Notes under the pieces: model-generated
Told to the model about the DNA's origin: nothing
The model's input: the letters and a program-made list of their open reading frames with translations, nothing else
Databases searched by the model: none
Source of the DNA: Actinomadura physcomitrii
GTDB taxonomy: Bacteria; Actinomycetota; Actinomycetes; Streptosporangiales; Streptosporangiaceae
DNA length: 64,000 nucleotides
Assembly: GCF_008923205.2 (NCBI RefSeq)
Contig: NZ_WBMS02000016.1
Coordinates: 125,035 to 189,034, forward strand
Direction of reading: 5' to 3'
Part shown: in pieces, positions 42,243 through 51,697 of the stretch
Numbering within the stretch: the first letter of the stretch is position 1
Layout: each line of letters begins with the position of its first letter
Made by a program: the position numbers and the translations under genes

Positions 42243-42584
42243 TCAGACCGTGATGGGACGTTCGAGCGAAGTGAACTGGTTCTTGGCCGCGCCGAAGTCG
42301 TCGACCGTCTGCGTGACGGTCTGGCCGACTTCGTTGTTGGCGGTGACGAGCTTGACGCCGTTCTGGTCGCACCAGCGGATCAGCTCCCCGCAGCGCTCCA
42401 GCAGCTCGCCGATCGCCCCGTTCAGGGAGGACAGCCCGGCCCCCTGGATCGCCTCCCCGGCCCGTTCCATGTCCGCGCCCAGCCTCTGCACCTGGGCGAG
42501 CAGGTTCCGCGCCTCGGCGCTGAGCTGGTCGCCGCCCTGTCCCAGGGCCTCGCCCTGGGTGAGCCCGATGAATTCGGCCCCCAT
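42243..42584 (-). CDS. WXG100-like partner protein
   Basis: A 113-aa, almost wholly helical protein (GDQLSAEARNLLAQVQRLGADMERAGEAIQ ... ELLERCGELIRWCDQNGVKLVTANNEVGQTV). There is no strict WxG at the turn, but length, helicity and position before a WXG100 gene fit an EsxB-type partner. The ATG at 42584 lies about 4 nt after GGAGG and is preferred over in-frame starts further upstream. It is the first gene of the seven-gene operon that ends with the transglutaminase-like gene. Confidence 0.78.
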   Translation of the reverse strand: MGAEFIGLTQGEALGQGGDQLSAEARNLLAQVQRLGADMERAGEAIQGAGLSSLNGAIGELLERCGELIRWCDQNGVKLVTANNEVGQTVTQTVDDFGAAKNQFTSLERPITV

Positions 42585-42967
42585 ACCGCCTCCAAGTCGC
42601 ATCCGATCGCCCCGGTACTCAGACCAGGACCCGTCGGGTAAGCCAAATCCATTCAGGTGATCAGCAAGCGACGTGTGGGTGAACATCCGTCTACCTGCCG
42701 CGTCCATGAAACGGTCACCGGAAAGCGGGAGGAGAACGGGCCGAGGGCGCCACAGGCAGCCGCCCGTCGCGGATCCGCGACGGTCCATATCCGGACTCCT
42801 CCCTCCGCCGATCGCCGATGACCGCCCAGCCAGACCCTCCGACGGTCGATTAAGCGAGGGTGTCCACCAGGTGAATATTTCCTACTGAAATGTTTACCCG
42901 GCCTTCACGGCGCGGCCTCCCAGAATCGCCTATTTTCTGGAGGAAAAACTCCAGAAGGGGAGGCTGA
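42585..42967. other. Divergent promoter region (383 bp)
   Basis: This gap drives the WXG100 operon (minus) and the substrate operon (plus). It has a relatively A+T-rich patch around 42870-42900 that includes ATTTC-CTACT-GAAAT, and the hairpin at 42936-42957. No gene of convincing codon use was seen; the minus frame open up to 42788 lacks a ribosome site. Confidence 0.6.
42936..42957 (+). promoter_or_regulatory. Hairpin directly before the ribosome site of the gene at 42968
   Basis: TTCTGGAG and CTCCAGAA form a perfect 8-bp stem with the loop GAAAAA. It abuts the ribosome site GGGGAGG (42958-42964) and hides a GGAG inside the stem. It could control translation initiation or mRNA stability. 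Confidence 0.6.
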
Positions 42968-43306
42968 ATGACTGAGGTCGGGGCGAACCCAACCGCAGCG
43001 GCGGCCGACGGGCGGCTCGCGGGAACGATCGCCATCAGCTTCGCGAACGTCACCTTCATGTTCGATCAAGTAGTGAGGGGCACGAGGGACGCCGCGGCCG
43101 AACCGCCGATACAACCCGGCTATCTCTCGTACGGCGAGCAGTTCATGACAACGATCGCCGAGGTTGAGGCGCATGGAATAACGTTCAGCGGCAACATCAC
43201 GTCCGCCGCGGTCCAGGTCCACAACAACGACGCCGGGATCACCGCCGATATGGACGCCCGCCAGGCGCTGCTGCGGTCGATCAACCTCGAGACCGTCCGG
43301 GAGTGA
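42968..43306 (+). CDS. Small protein next to a type VII substrate candidate
   Basis: A 112-aa protein of unknown family. The N-terminal half includes AGTIAISFANVTFMFDQVVRGT; the C-terminal half is ITSAAVQVHNNDAGITADMDARQALLRSINLE. Its size and its place 4 bp before the 863-aa gene resemble small ESX partners that escort a large substrate, but no WXG motif is present. The ATG at 42968 follows GGGGAGG. Confidence 0.72.
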   Translation: MTEVGANPTAAAADGRLAGTIAISFANVTFMFDQVVRGTRDAAAEPPIQPGYLSYGEQFMTTIAEVEAHGITFSGNITSAAVQVHNNDAGITADMDARQALLRSINLETVRE

Positions 43307-43310
43307 CCTG

Positions 43311-45902
43311 ATGGCCTTCGACCCCCCCGACACCGCCGCGAACCCCGACGCGCTCGACGCGCACGTGGAGGACTTCTGGAGGACGGCCGGCTACATCCTC
43401 GGCCGCTCGGGCGACCTGAGGGCGGCCCTCGACGGCGCGGCGATCAGCTTCTCCGACATCATCGCGCAAGAGATCTCGTCGCAGGCCGGTTACAACGAGG
43501 GGCTCTGGAAGTCCGCCACCCAGGCCATCTACTACGGTGCCGGCGTGACGCAGGTCTGGGCCAACGCGGTCCGGGAGTACAAGCGCAAACGCCAGGATCT
43601 CATCAACGAGTGGAACACCGCTGAAAGCACGAATTTCGGGGTCGTGCACCGGGACCTGTCAGATCAGGAAAAGACGCTTCCGGCAGACCAGCAGGCTGCG
43701 CTGGCGAAGGCGAACACCGAAAGCTACAATTTCAGTTTTAACCTGGCGAAGCAGAGCAAACTCACGGAGTTGACCAACCTGGCCACCCGGGAATGGAACA
43801 CCCTGCAGGAGACGGCCTCCGATCTCGGTAAGCGTCTCACCGAAGGGCCGACCCCGGAGAACGTACGGCGTCTCATCGTCCAGGAGGCGCTGTCCTGGGC
43901 CCCGTACAACGTGAACGGCCCCGCGGCTCCGCTGCCGTTGAACCCGGACAAAGCCGAGCTGGACGCCGACAGGTTCAAGCAGTACCTGAACGGTGAGCTC
44001 CCGCCCGACGCGGATTACGCCGCCATGATCGCGGCGCTGAACGCCGCGTCCTTGCAAGGCCGCCAACTTCAGGCGAGCGGCGGGCAGCTGGACTACCGGA
44101 CGATCGCGTACCTGGAGAAGTTCTACGGCACGCTGGGCGAAGATCTGTTCACAGAGCTCCCGGCCTTCATCAACGGCAAGGGCGACTCGTCGCTAGGCGA
44201 CGATCCGCTCCTCAGGAGGGACACGCTTCAGGCGCTGGGCGACGGCCTGCTGATGCTCTCGAACGAGAGGCTCGGCGGCGGCTACGACAAGCTGCCCCAA
44301 TCAGTCCGGGACGTGTTCGGCCGCGGCCTGCCGTACACCTATGAAGGCTCGACGACGGAAGAGAGCTGGGGCCGGGACTACGTCACGATGGCCCAGTTGC
44401 TCGACGGCACCACCGCCACTGGCGGGAAAGAGTTCTCCACCCAGCTCGTGACCGCGTCCCTGTACTACATGGATCACGACAACCGGTCCAGCGCCAAACG
44501 GGACACGGCGTTCGCCGACCTGCCGAACGACTGGCCCATTATCCGGATGCTGCATGTCGCCACGCGCAACATCGAGGCCGATCACGCGATCCTCACCGGT
44601 ACATTCGATCCGGGGCTCGGAGGCAAGGAGACCGTAGACCTGCTGACGAGACTGTACACCTTCGAATGGAGCGATGGCGGAAGTGCCGCGAGTTCCCTCA
44701 CGTCCTGGATCCACGAGGACAGCCCCTACTATCAAAACGACCTGGAAAGGTATCTGGCGGCCGACGCCGCCACCGCTCTCATCAACACCGTCACCGGCGT
44801 CGGAGAAGATGGACTCTATTCGACCCTGACCGACATCCCACCCGTACACGACGGTGCGGCCTTCACCGACTTCGCCACGGAACTGAGGGGGATTTTCTTC
44901 GGTCCTTCCTCTGATCCGGACGCGCCGTCCGTGGGCATGGTCAATCCCGAACTGTCCCGAGAGTTCGCGAAGATCGCCGGCCAGTATTTCGATGACTTCG
45001 CCTCCGAGCCGAGTACGGCGACCTCCACCACGTACGAGAAGGGTCATCTGGACATTCCGCCGCGTGCCCGCGCCCGGTTCTTCGAACTGATCTCCGGCGA
45101 CCCGGGCGCCGCTCTCCAGCTCGCGACCGCCGTAGAGTTGTACCAGAAAGACAATATTCATCAGTATTATGAGCAGGGCGACCCGAACACGTACGGGTCC
45201 GCCAACGGCAGGCTGCGCGCCCTGCTGCACGCGGGCCTGGTGGCCGAGGCCATGGACCGCACCGATGACCTGCACGCCGCCCGGGTCGACGCCGCCAAAC
45301 GGGAGTATGCAAGCAAGATCGCCCTGTCCGGCACGGCTAAGGAGATCCTCGGTAACTATGCCCCGCTTCGCTTCGCCGGCCTCGCCGGAAAAGAATACAA
45401 AGATCTAATAGGGGCCAGCATCAAGACCGTATTCGGTTCGGCCGCCTCATGGTACTCGTATCACGAGTACGTGAACCAGAAGCTTCCCGAAGTCGAGATC
45501 CTGGATCCCCACGTGGTTCCGAACAACGGCCGTTCACCTCTGGCTCGCCAGACGGAACTGACCCTGCTCGAAGCCGCGGTGCAGAACGGTGACGTCCCTG
45601 TCGGCGATATCCCCGCCGTGCAGAGCCCGGACCCTGAGAGCCCTTATCCTGCCGCCGACCTCAGCTTGCTGACCGGCGACCCAGAGCGTCCGGTCAAGAA
45701 TCTTGACGAGATCAATGCCAAGCTGCAGGACGAAGCGATGGACGCCATCCTACCGGTATTGGACAGGCCCGACGTGGCACCGAAGCGTCAGCAGTTCTTG
45801 GACGCACAGAGCGATGCCTACCTCGACTTCTACGACAAGTACGTCCCCTCCAGCCCCGAGGAGTACAAGAGGTTCGTGACCGAGGACAAAAACATCCCCT
45901 GA
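43311..45902 (+). CDS. Large helical protein, candidate type VII secretion substrate (DUF6571-like)
   Basis: An 863-aa protein with no signal peptide or TM helix. Residues 1 to about 120 are helical and WXG-like (HVEDFWRTAGYILGRSGDLRAAL ... GAGVTQVWANAVREYKRKRQDLINEWN). The long central part is helical, with a segment around residues 400-470 (NIEADHAILTG ... LLTRLYTFEWSDGGSAASSL) resembling DUF6571 proteins of actinobacterial ESX loci. No C-terminal toxin domain was recognised. Codon use is more relaxed (more A/T at third positions) than in neighbours, a sign of rapid change or transfer. It is encoded with the 112-aa protein and is probably exported by EccC. Confidence 0.8.
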   Translation: MAFDPPDTAANPDALDAHVEDFWRTAGYILGRSGDLRAALDGAAISFSDIIAQEISSQAGYNEGLWKSATQAIYYGAGVTQVWANAVREYKRKRQDLINEWNTAESTNFGVVHRDLSDQEKTLPADQQAALAKANTESYNFSFNLAKQSKLTELTNLATREWNTLQETASDLGKRLTEGPTPENVRRLIVQEALSWAPYNVNGPAAPLPLNPDKAELDADRFKQYLNGELPPDADYAAMIAALNAASLQGRQLQASGGQLDYRTIAYLEKFYGTLGEDLFTELPAFINGKGDSSLGDDPLLRRDTLQALGDGLLMLSNERLGGGYDKLPQSVRDVFGRGLPYTYEGSTTEESWGRDYVTMAQLLDGTTATGGKEFSTQLVTASLYYMDHDNRSSAKRDTAFADLPNDWPIIRMLHVATRNIEADHAILTGTFDPGLGGKETVDLLTRLYTFEWSDGGSAASSLTSWIHEDSPYYQNDLERYLAADAATALINTVTGVGEDGLYSTLTDIPPVHDGAAFTDFATELRGIFFGPSSDPDAPSVGMVNPELSREFAKIAGQYFDDFASEPSTATSTTYEKGHLDIPPRARARFFELISGDPGAALQLATAVELYQKDNIHQYYEQGDPNTYGSANGRLRALLHAGLVAEAMDRTDDLHAARVDAAKREYASKIALSGTAKEILGNYAPLRFAGLAGKEYKDLIGASIKTVFGSAASWYSYHEYVNQKLPEVEILDPHVVPNNGRSPLARQTELTLLEAAVQNGDVPVGDIPAVQSPDPESPYPAADLSLLTGDPERPVKNLDEINAKLQDEAMDAILPVLDRPDVAPKRQQFLDAQSDAYLDFYDKYVPSSPEEYKRFVTEDKNIP

Positions 45903-45919
45903 CCCCGGCGGTCCGGCGG

Positions 45920-47314
45920 TCAGAACGGCAGGGGGCCGAGGTGGTCGAGGAGGCCGAAAGTGTAGGCGGCGGTGACGACCATCGCCGCCACCACGGCCAG
46001 TTCGGTCCAGTCGAGGAGGCGGCGCAGTCGGGCGCGGGGCACGGGCGTGAGCGGGACGGCGCTCAGGCCCGCGACGGCGAGTGCCGCCGCCAGGGCGAGG
46101 GCGGGCGTCCAGCCGGAGAGGGAGCCGGACCCGGAGGCCGCGGCGACGGCCGCGGCCCCCAGGCCGGCGACGCCGGCCAGGCGGGGGCCCAGGGCGTGCG
46201 GGACGCGGTCGAACAGCCGGGAGCGCAGCAGCAGGGCGAGTGAGGTCACGGCGGCCAGCAGCCGGTCGCGGCCGTCGCCGGCGGCCAGCAGCGCCAGCAG
46301 CGCGCAGGCGCCGCCGGACAGCCCCGCCAGTGCCCCGATGAGCAGGTCCTCGGTGGTGCGGAGCCGGTCGTCGAGGCGGACGGTGGGGACCCGTCCGTCG
46401 TCGCGGGCCCGCCGGTCGACGCCGGCGAGCCCGCCCAGCGTCATCGCGACGCGGGGGAGCGCCCCGGCGGCGAGGACGAGCAGCACCGCGCCCGTGCCGA
46501 GGCCGAGGCCGGGGTCGCGGAGGAGGTCGCCGGCCGCCACCACGCCCGCCGCCACGACGACCACCGCGGACCCGCTCAGAACCGGCAGCGCGGACGGGGC
46601 GAGGGACCAGGCGAGCCCCGCCGTGCCGAGCAGCCCGGTGGCGGCCAGGACCGCGAGGACGGACGGTTCCGGGGCGGGTTCCGCCGCGGCGGCGGCACCG
46701 AGCGCCGCCGCCAGCGCTCCCCACGCGCATCCCGCGCCGGTCATGAGCCGCGCGAGGGCCGTCCGGCCGCCGGACGACCACGCGCCCGCCACCGCGAGCA
46801 GGGCCGCGAACGCCGCGCAGGCCGCCCGCCCGGCGGCCGTTCCCGCCGGGACGTCCCAGGTGGTGGCCCAGCCCGCGGCCATGGCGGCGGCGAGGGGTCC
46901 GAGCGCGGCCAGCACCATTGCGAACCCGTGGGTGGTGGACGGCTTCCACAGCCAGGCGCCGTCCACGTGGTCCTCGACGGCGCCGCGCACGTCCTCGATC
47001 TCGGCGGGCCGGACCCGTACCGCGCGGGGGTGCAGCATCAGCACCTCGCCGTCGGCGATCCCGACGGTGGCCAGTGAGGCTCCGGCGGGCAGGTCCCGGC
47101 CGTCGAGGCGGGCGAGCCGCCAGGATGCGGGGTCCGGGTCGCCGCGGTCCGGCACGCAGATCGTCATCAGCTGCGGGATCAGCACCGCCACCGGCACTCC
47201 GGCGGGCAGCACCAGGTCGGCGCGGCGGCCCGGCCCCGCGACCGTGACCCGGCAGTACCCGCCCGGCGTGGTGTCGCCTCGGGCCGCCCCTTCGTGCACC
47301 GCCGCGGGATTCAC
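45920..47314 (-). CDS. eccD: Type VII secretion integral membrane protein EccD
   Basis: A 464-aa protein with the EccD layout. A ubiquitin-like domain occupies about residues 18-95 (CRVTVAGPGRRADLVLPAGVPVAVLIPQL ... GEVLMLHPRAVRVRPAEIEDV). Ten to eleven TM helices follow to the C-terminus. EccD forms the membrane channel vestibule of ESX systems. The GTG start at 47314 is preceded by GGAGG. It is divergent from eccC, sharing a 155-bp control region, and converges on the substrate gene with a 17-bp gap. Confidence 0.9.
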   Translation of the reverse strand: MNPAAVHEGAARGDTTPGGYCRVTVAGPGRRADLVLPAGVPVAVLIPQLMTICVPDRGDPDPASWRLARLDGRDLPAGASLATVGIADGEVLMLHPRAVRVRPAEIEDVRGAVEDHVDGAWLWKPSTTHGFAMVLAALGPLAAAMAAGWATTWDVPAGTAAGRAACAAFAALLAVAGAWSSGGRTALARLMTGAGCAWGALAAALGAAAAAEPAPEPSVLAVLAATGLLGTAGLAWSLAPSALPVLSGSAVVVVAAGVVAAGDLLRDPGLGLGTGAVLLVLAAGALPRVAMTLGGLAGVDRRARDDGRVPTVRLDDRLRTTEDLLIGALAGLSGGACALLALLAAGDGRDRLLAAVTSLALLLRSRLFDRVPHALGPRLAGVAGLGAAAVAAASGSGSLSGWTPALALAAALAVAGLSAVPLTPVPRARLRRLLDWTELAVVAAMVVTAAYTFGLLDHLGPLPF

Positions 47315-47469
47315 CCCTGAGCACCTCCGCCCGTCACGGCCTGCTCACCTCTCGTTCGCCGGCCCGTCGCCCACCGGTTGGATGATCAACACCCTGCTGG
47401 AACGATCGACAGCATCCTGGCCGCCGTTGACGGGGAGCCGTCCGGCCGGTGTACGGGAGGAGAACTCGG

Positions 47470-50400
47470 GTGGCGACGACCCCGGTGCGACGACCGCCGC
47501 GGCGGCCGGTGCCCGATCCGGGCGGCGAGCCGCTGGCGCTGGCCGCGCCGCCGCAGCTGCCGGAGAACGCGCCCGTCGGCGGGATGAGCGCGACGCTGAT
47601 GATGCCGGTGGTGTCCGGCGCGGGCGGTCTACTGGTGAGCATCACGATGGGCCGCCGGCCGCTGTTCGCCGCCGCCGGGCTGCTGTTCATGGTGGCCAGC
47701 GTGGGCGTCGGCCTGGTGATGTTCATGGCGCAGTACAACGGGCCGCGGCGCCGCGTCCGCGAGCAGCGGGAGCGCTACCTGGACTACCTCGACGGGCTGC
47801 GCGGCACGCTACGCGAGGTGGTGGCGGCGCAGCGGGAGGCCGGCGCGATGCGGCATCCGCCGCCCGAGGCGCTGCCCGACCTGGCCCGGCTGCCGTCCCG
47901 CCGGTGGGAGCGCCGCCCGTCCGACCCCGACTTCCTGCGGCTGCGCGCCGGGACGGGCACCGCGCCGCTGGCGCGGCCGCTGACCGACCGGATCGACCGC
48001 GACAACCCGCTCACCGTCTACGACCCGGTCTGCCTGGACGCCGCCGACCGCCTGGTGGAGCACTACGGCCGGGTGGCGGGGGAGCCGCTGGAGCTGGCGC
48101 TGGCCGAGGCCGGGATGGTCTCGATCGTGGCCGGACGCCAGGCCGGGCGGGACCTGGCGCGGGCGCTGGTCGCCCAGCTGGTGGCGACGGCGTCGCCGGG
48201 CGATGCGGGATTGGCCGTGGTCCGCGCGGAACGGCTCGCGGTGGAGTGGGACTGGCTGAAGTGGCTGCCGCACAACACCGCCGACGGGCTGCTGGACGGC
48301 CCGCTTCCCGCCCGGCTGGTCGCCGCCGGCACGCTGGGCATGGCGGAACTGCTGGAAGGCGAGATGGAGGAACGCGCCGTCGCCTGGCAGCGGCGGCGCG
48401 GCCGGCCGCCGGGGCCGGGAACGCGCCGGCTGGTGGTGGTCGTGGACGGCGAGTACCAGGCGACCCTGGCCGGGCTTGACCCGGTGCCGCCGGTGCCGTC
48501 GGCCGCCGTGCTCGGCGTGCACGTCATCGTGCTGGTCACCGACCGCCGGGAGGAGCCGGACGGGGTCGAGGTCCGGGTGACCGTGGACGACGACGGGGGC
48601 CTCACCCTGGAGCGGCTGACGCACGTCCCCGGCGAACTCTCCGGCGGAACCTCCGGGGAGGCGCCCGACGAGCCGCCGCCGCTGCCGGCGCCGGTCACGG
48701 GCGTGGCCGACCGAGCGGGGACGGCGCTGCTGACCGAGCTGGCACGGGAGCTGGCCCCGTTGCGGGCGTCCACCGACGACGGCGGGGACGCGCTGCACAC
48801 CACGATCGGGCTGGCCGACATCCTGGGCGTCCCCGATCCCGCGGTGCTCGATCCCGCCCGGACCTGGCGGCCCCGCCCGGCGGGCGACGTCCTGCGGGTG
48901 CCGATCGGGGTGGGGCCGGACGGACGGCCGGTGCTGCTGGACCTCAAGGAGTCGGCGTTCGGCGGCATGGGCCCGCACGGGCTGGTGGTGGGCGCCACCG
49001 GTTCGGGCAAGTCGGAGATGCTGCGGACCCTCGTCGGCGCGCTGGCCATCGCGCATCCGCCGGACCGGCTGGCGCTGCTGCTGGTGGACTTCAAGGGCGG
49101 CGCCACCTTCGCCGACCTGGCGGGGCTGCCGCACTCCGCCGGCATGATCACCAACCTGGCCGACGACGACGCCCTGGTGGACCGGTTCCACGAGGCGCTG
49201 TACGGCGAGCTGATCCGCCGCCAGCAGCTGCTGAAGGACCTCGGCGCGCTGCCGAACGTGCACGCCTACGCCGAGCTGCGCGACGGCGGCCGGACCGACC
49301 TGGAGCCGCTGCCGCACCTGCTGGTCATCATCGACGAGTTCTCCGAGCTGCTCACCGCCCATCCCGACTTCGCCGACCTGTTCCTGGCGGTGGGCCGGAT
49401 CGGCCGCTCGATCGGCGTCCACCTGCTGCTGGCCACGCAGCGGCTGGAGGCCGGCAAGATCCGCGGCCTGGAGTCGCACCTGTCGTACCGGATCGGGCTG
49501 CGCACCTTCTCCGAGGGCGAGAGCCGGGAGGCGATCGGCGTTCCGGACGCCTACCACCTGCCGCCCGAGCCCGGGTCGGGGATCCTCAAGGTCGACACCT
49601 CGGTGTTCGAGCGGTTCAAGGCCGCCATGGTGTCCGGGCCGTACACGCCGCCGCGCGCGGGCGGCGGCACCGAACTGCCGGTGCTGCCGCTGCTGCCCGG
49701 CAACGGCCTCGGTCCGCTGCTGCGCGCCGGCCCGGTCCCGGCCGAGGAGGGGGCGCCGCCGGAGGCCGGCGCCGCCGGACGCAGCGTGCTCCAGGTGATC
49801 GTGGACCGCATCGCGGACGCCGGCGCGCCGCCCGCCCGCCCCGTGTGGGTGCCGCCGCTGCCGGACGCGCTGCCCCTCGACGCCGTCGGGGACGAACCGG
49901 GCGGCGACCCCGACCCGGAGGAGATCATCGCGGTGCTCGGCCGCACCGACCTGCCGCGCGAGCAGCGGCAGGAGCCGACCCGGTGGGACTTCGCGGGCGG
50001 CGACGGCAACGTCATCGTGCTCGGCGGCCCGCAGACCGGCAAGTCGGTGCTGCTGCGCACGCTGGCGGCGAGCCTGGCGCTGCGCTACCCGCCGGGCCGG
50101 GTCGCGATCTACTGCCTGGACTACGGCGGCGGGTCGCTGACCCCGCTGGAGCGGCTGCCGCACGTCGCGTCCGTCGCGACCCGCTCCGACCCCGAAAGGG
50201 TGGAGCGGGTGCTCTCCGACCTGACCGCCCTGCTGGACGAACGCGAACGCCTCATGCGCCTGCACCGGCTCGACTCGCCCGCCGCGCTGCGCCGCGCCCG
50301 CGCCGACGGCCGGCTCCCCTCCTCGGTGTACGGGGACGTGTTCCTGCTCGTCGACGGGATGGCCGCGGCGCGCGAGGCGTCCGACGACCTCGACGAGAAG

Positions 50401-51498
50401 CTGGCGGGCCTGGTCACCAGGGGTCCCGCGCTGGGCCTGCACACCATCGTCACGGCCGGTGCCGCCTCGCAGGTGCGGGCGCGGACGCAGGCGGCGTTCG
50501 GCGGGCGGATCGAGTTCCGGCTGACCGACACGTTCGACTCCGCGCTGGGCCGCAAGGCCGCCGAGCGGCTGCCGCGCGACGTGCCGGGCCGGGTGCTGCT
50601 GCCCGGTGAGCGTTTCGCGCAGGTCGCGCTGCCCCGCATCGACGGCGGCACCGGGCTCGACGACCTCCCCGCGGCCGAGGCGGAGTTGATCGACCAGGTG
50701 CTCGCCCGCTGGTCGATGCCCGCGGTCGCGGCCGTCCGGACGCTGCCCGTGAAGGTGGAGCTGGCCGGACTGCCCGGCGGCGGACGCCCGGACAGGGTGA
50801 CCTCCCCGCTGCTGGGCATCAGCGACCGCGATCTCGGCCCGGCCCGGCTCGACCTGCTCGCCGATCCGCATCTGGTGGTGTTCGGCGACTCCCGTACGGG
50901 CAAGTCGGCGCTGCTGCGGACCCTGCTGCGGCAGATCGCCGCCGTCCCGTACGAGGAGGTGGGCGTCGTCCTGCTCGACCCCCGGCGCAGTCATCTGGGC
51001 CTGATCGACACCCCGCACCAGCTCGCCTACTGCACCGAACGCGTTCAGGCGGGGCAGGTGCTCACCGAGGTCGCCGAGCAGATCCGCAAGCGCCTGCCCG
51101 GCCCGGACGTCACCCCGAAGCAGCTGCGCGAGCGGTCCTGGTGGCGGGGCCTGGAGATGTTCGTCGTCGTCGACGACCTGGACCTGCTCACCGCGGCCGG
51201 CTCCGCCAACCCGCTGACGCCGCTGCTGGAGTTCATCCCCCAGGGCGCCGACCTCGGCCTGCACGTGGTCGTCGCACGGCGGACGGGCGGGGCGGCACGC
51301 GCGCTGTACGAGCCGGTGCTGCAGGCGCTCACCGAGATGTCGTCGCCGGCGATGCTGTTCTCCGGCGACCGCATGGAGGGCCGGCTGGCCAACGGCGTCG
51401 CCTCGCGCCGCCTGCCCGAGGGCCGGGCGCTCCTGGCGCGGCGAGGCGTCCCGCCCGAGCAGATCCAGGTCGCTTGGACCGCCCCCGTGACCGGCTGA
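47470..51498 (+). CDS. eccC: Type VII secretion ATPase EccC
   Basis: A 1342-aa FtsK/SpoIIIE-type translocase. Two TM helices near residues 45-85 are followed by a DUF domain and three ATPase domains. The Walker A motifs are GATGSGKS (508-515), GGPQTGKS (852-859) and GDSRTGKS (1139-1146). The first domain also has LLVDFKGGATFADL and VIIDEFSELL, so it is probably the active motor. It drives export of WXG100-type substrates that bind the last ATPase domain. The GTG at 47470 lies 7 nt after GGAGGAG and is preferred over the GTG at 47449. A hairpin terminator follows the stop codon. Confidence 0.96.
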   Translation: MATTPVRRPPRRPVPDPGGEPLALAAPPQLPENAPVGGMSATLMMPVVSGAGGLLVSITMGRRPLFAAAGLLFMVASVGVGLVMFMAQYNGPRRRVREQRERYLDYLDGLRGTLREVVAAQREAGAMRHPPPEALPDLARLPSRRWERRPSDPDFLRLRAGTGTAPLARPLTDRIDRDNPLTVYDPVCLDAADRLVEHYGRVAGEPLELALAEAGMVSIVAGRQAGRDLARALVAQLVATASPGDAGLAVVRAERLAVEWDWLKWLPHNTADGLLDGPLPARLVAAGTLGMAELLEGEMEERAVAWQRRRGRPPGPGTRRLVVVVDGEYQATLAGLDPVPPVPSAAVLGVHVIVLVTDRREEPDGVEVRVTVDDDGGLTLERLTHVPGELSGGTSGEAPDEPPPLPAPVTGVADRAGTALLTELARELAPLRASTDDGGDALHTTIGLADILGVPDPAVLDPARTWRPRPAGDVLRVPIGVGPDGRPVLLDLKESAFGGMGPHGLVVGATGSGKSEMLRTLVGALAIAHPPDRLALLLVDFKGGATFADLAGLPHSAGMITNLADDDALVDRFHEALYGELIRRQQLLKDLGALPNVHAYAELRDGGRTDLEPLPHLLVIIDEFSELLTAHPDFADLFLAVGRIGRSIGVHLLLATQRLEAGKIRGLESHLSYRIGLRTFSEGESREAIGVPDAYHLPPEPGSGILKVDTSVFERFKAAMVSGPYTPPRAGGGTELPVLPLLPGNGLGPLLRAGPVPAEEGAPPEAGAAGRSVLQVIVDRIADAGAPPARPVWVPPLPDALPLDAVGDEPGGDPDPEEIIAVLGRTDLPREQRQEPTRWDFAGGDGNVIVLGGPQTGKSVLLRTLAASLALRYPPGRVAIYCLDYGGGSLTPLERLPHVASVATRSDPERVERVLSDLTALLDERERLMRLHRLDSPAALRRARADGRLPSSVYGDVFLLVDGMAAAREASDDLDEKLAGLVTRGPALGLHTIVTAGAASQVRARTQAAFGGRIEFRLTDTFDSALGRKAAERLPRDVPGRVLLPGERFAQVALPRIDGGTGLDDLPAAEAELIDQVLARWSMPAVAAVRTLPVKVELAGLPGGGRPDRVTSPLLGISDRDLGPARLDLLADPHLVVFGDSRTGKSALLRTLLRQIAAVPYEEVGVVLLDPRRSHLGLIDTPHQLAYCTERVQAGQVLTEVAEQIRKRLPGPDVTPKQLRERSWWRGLEMFVVVDDLDLLTAAGSANPLTPLLEFIPQGADLGLHVVVARRTGGAARALYEPVLQALTEMSSPAMLFSGDRMEGRLANGVASRRLPEGRALLARRGVPPEQIQVAWTAPVTG

Positions 51499-51527
51499 GG
51501 CCGGCCGGGGCGCGTCTCCGGCCGGCC
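51499..51527 (+). terminator. Hairpin terminator after eccC
   Basis: GGCCGGCCGG (51499-51508) and CCGGCCGGCC (51518-51527) form a perfect 10-bp G+C stem with a 9-nt loop, immediately after the eccC stop codon. Confidence 0.7.
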
Positions 51528-51697
51528 ATGGTCGAAGGCGTCCCGGTGCCGGAGCGCCGGTCGGACGCGGCATGGCCGCGGTCGCCGGGTATTCGGTCAA
51601 GCCGTGTGACCGGTTGGCTGTACCGGTCGGCGCGGCGGCCTTACCGTGCGAGGGCGCCTTGAGGTGAGGCGTTGCGGCCTGCCCGACCAGTGGAGAG

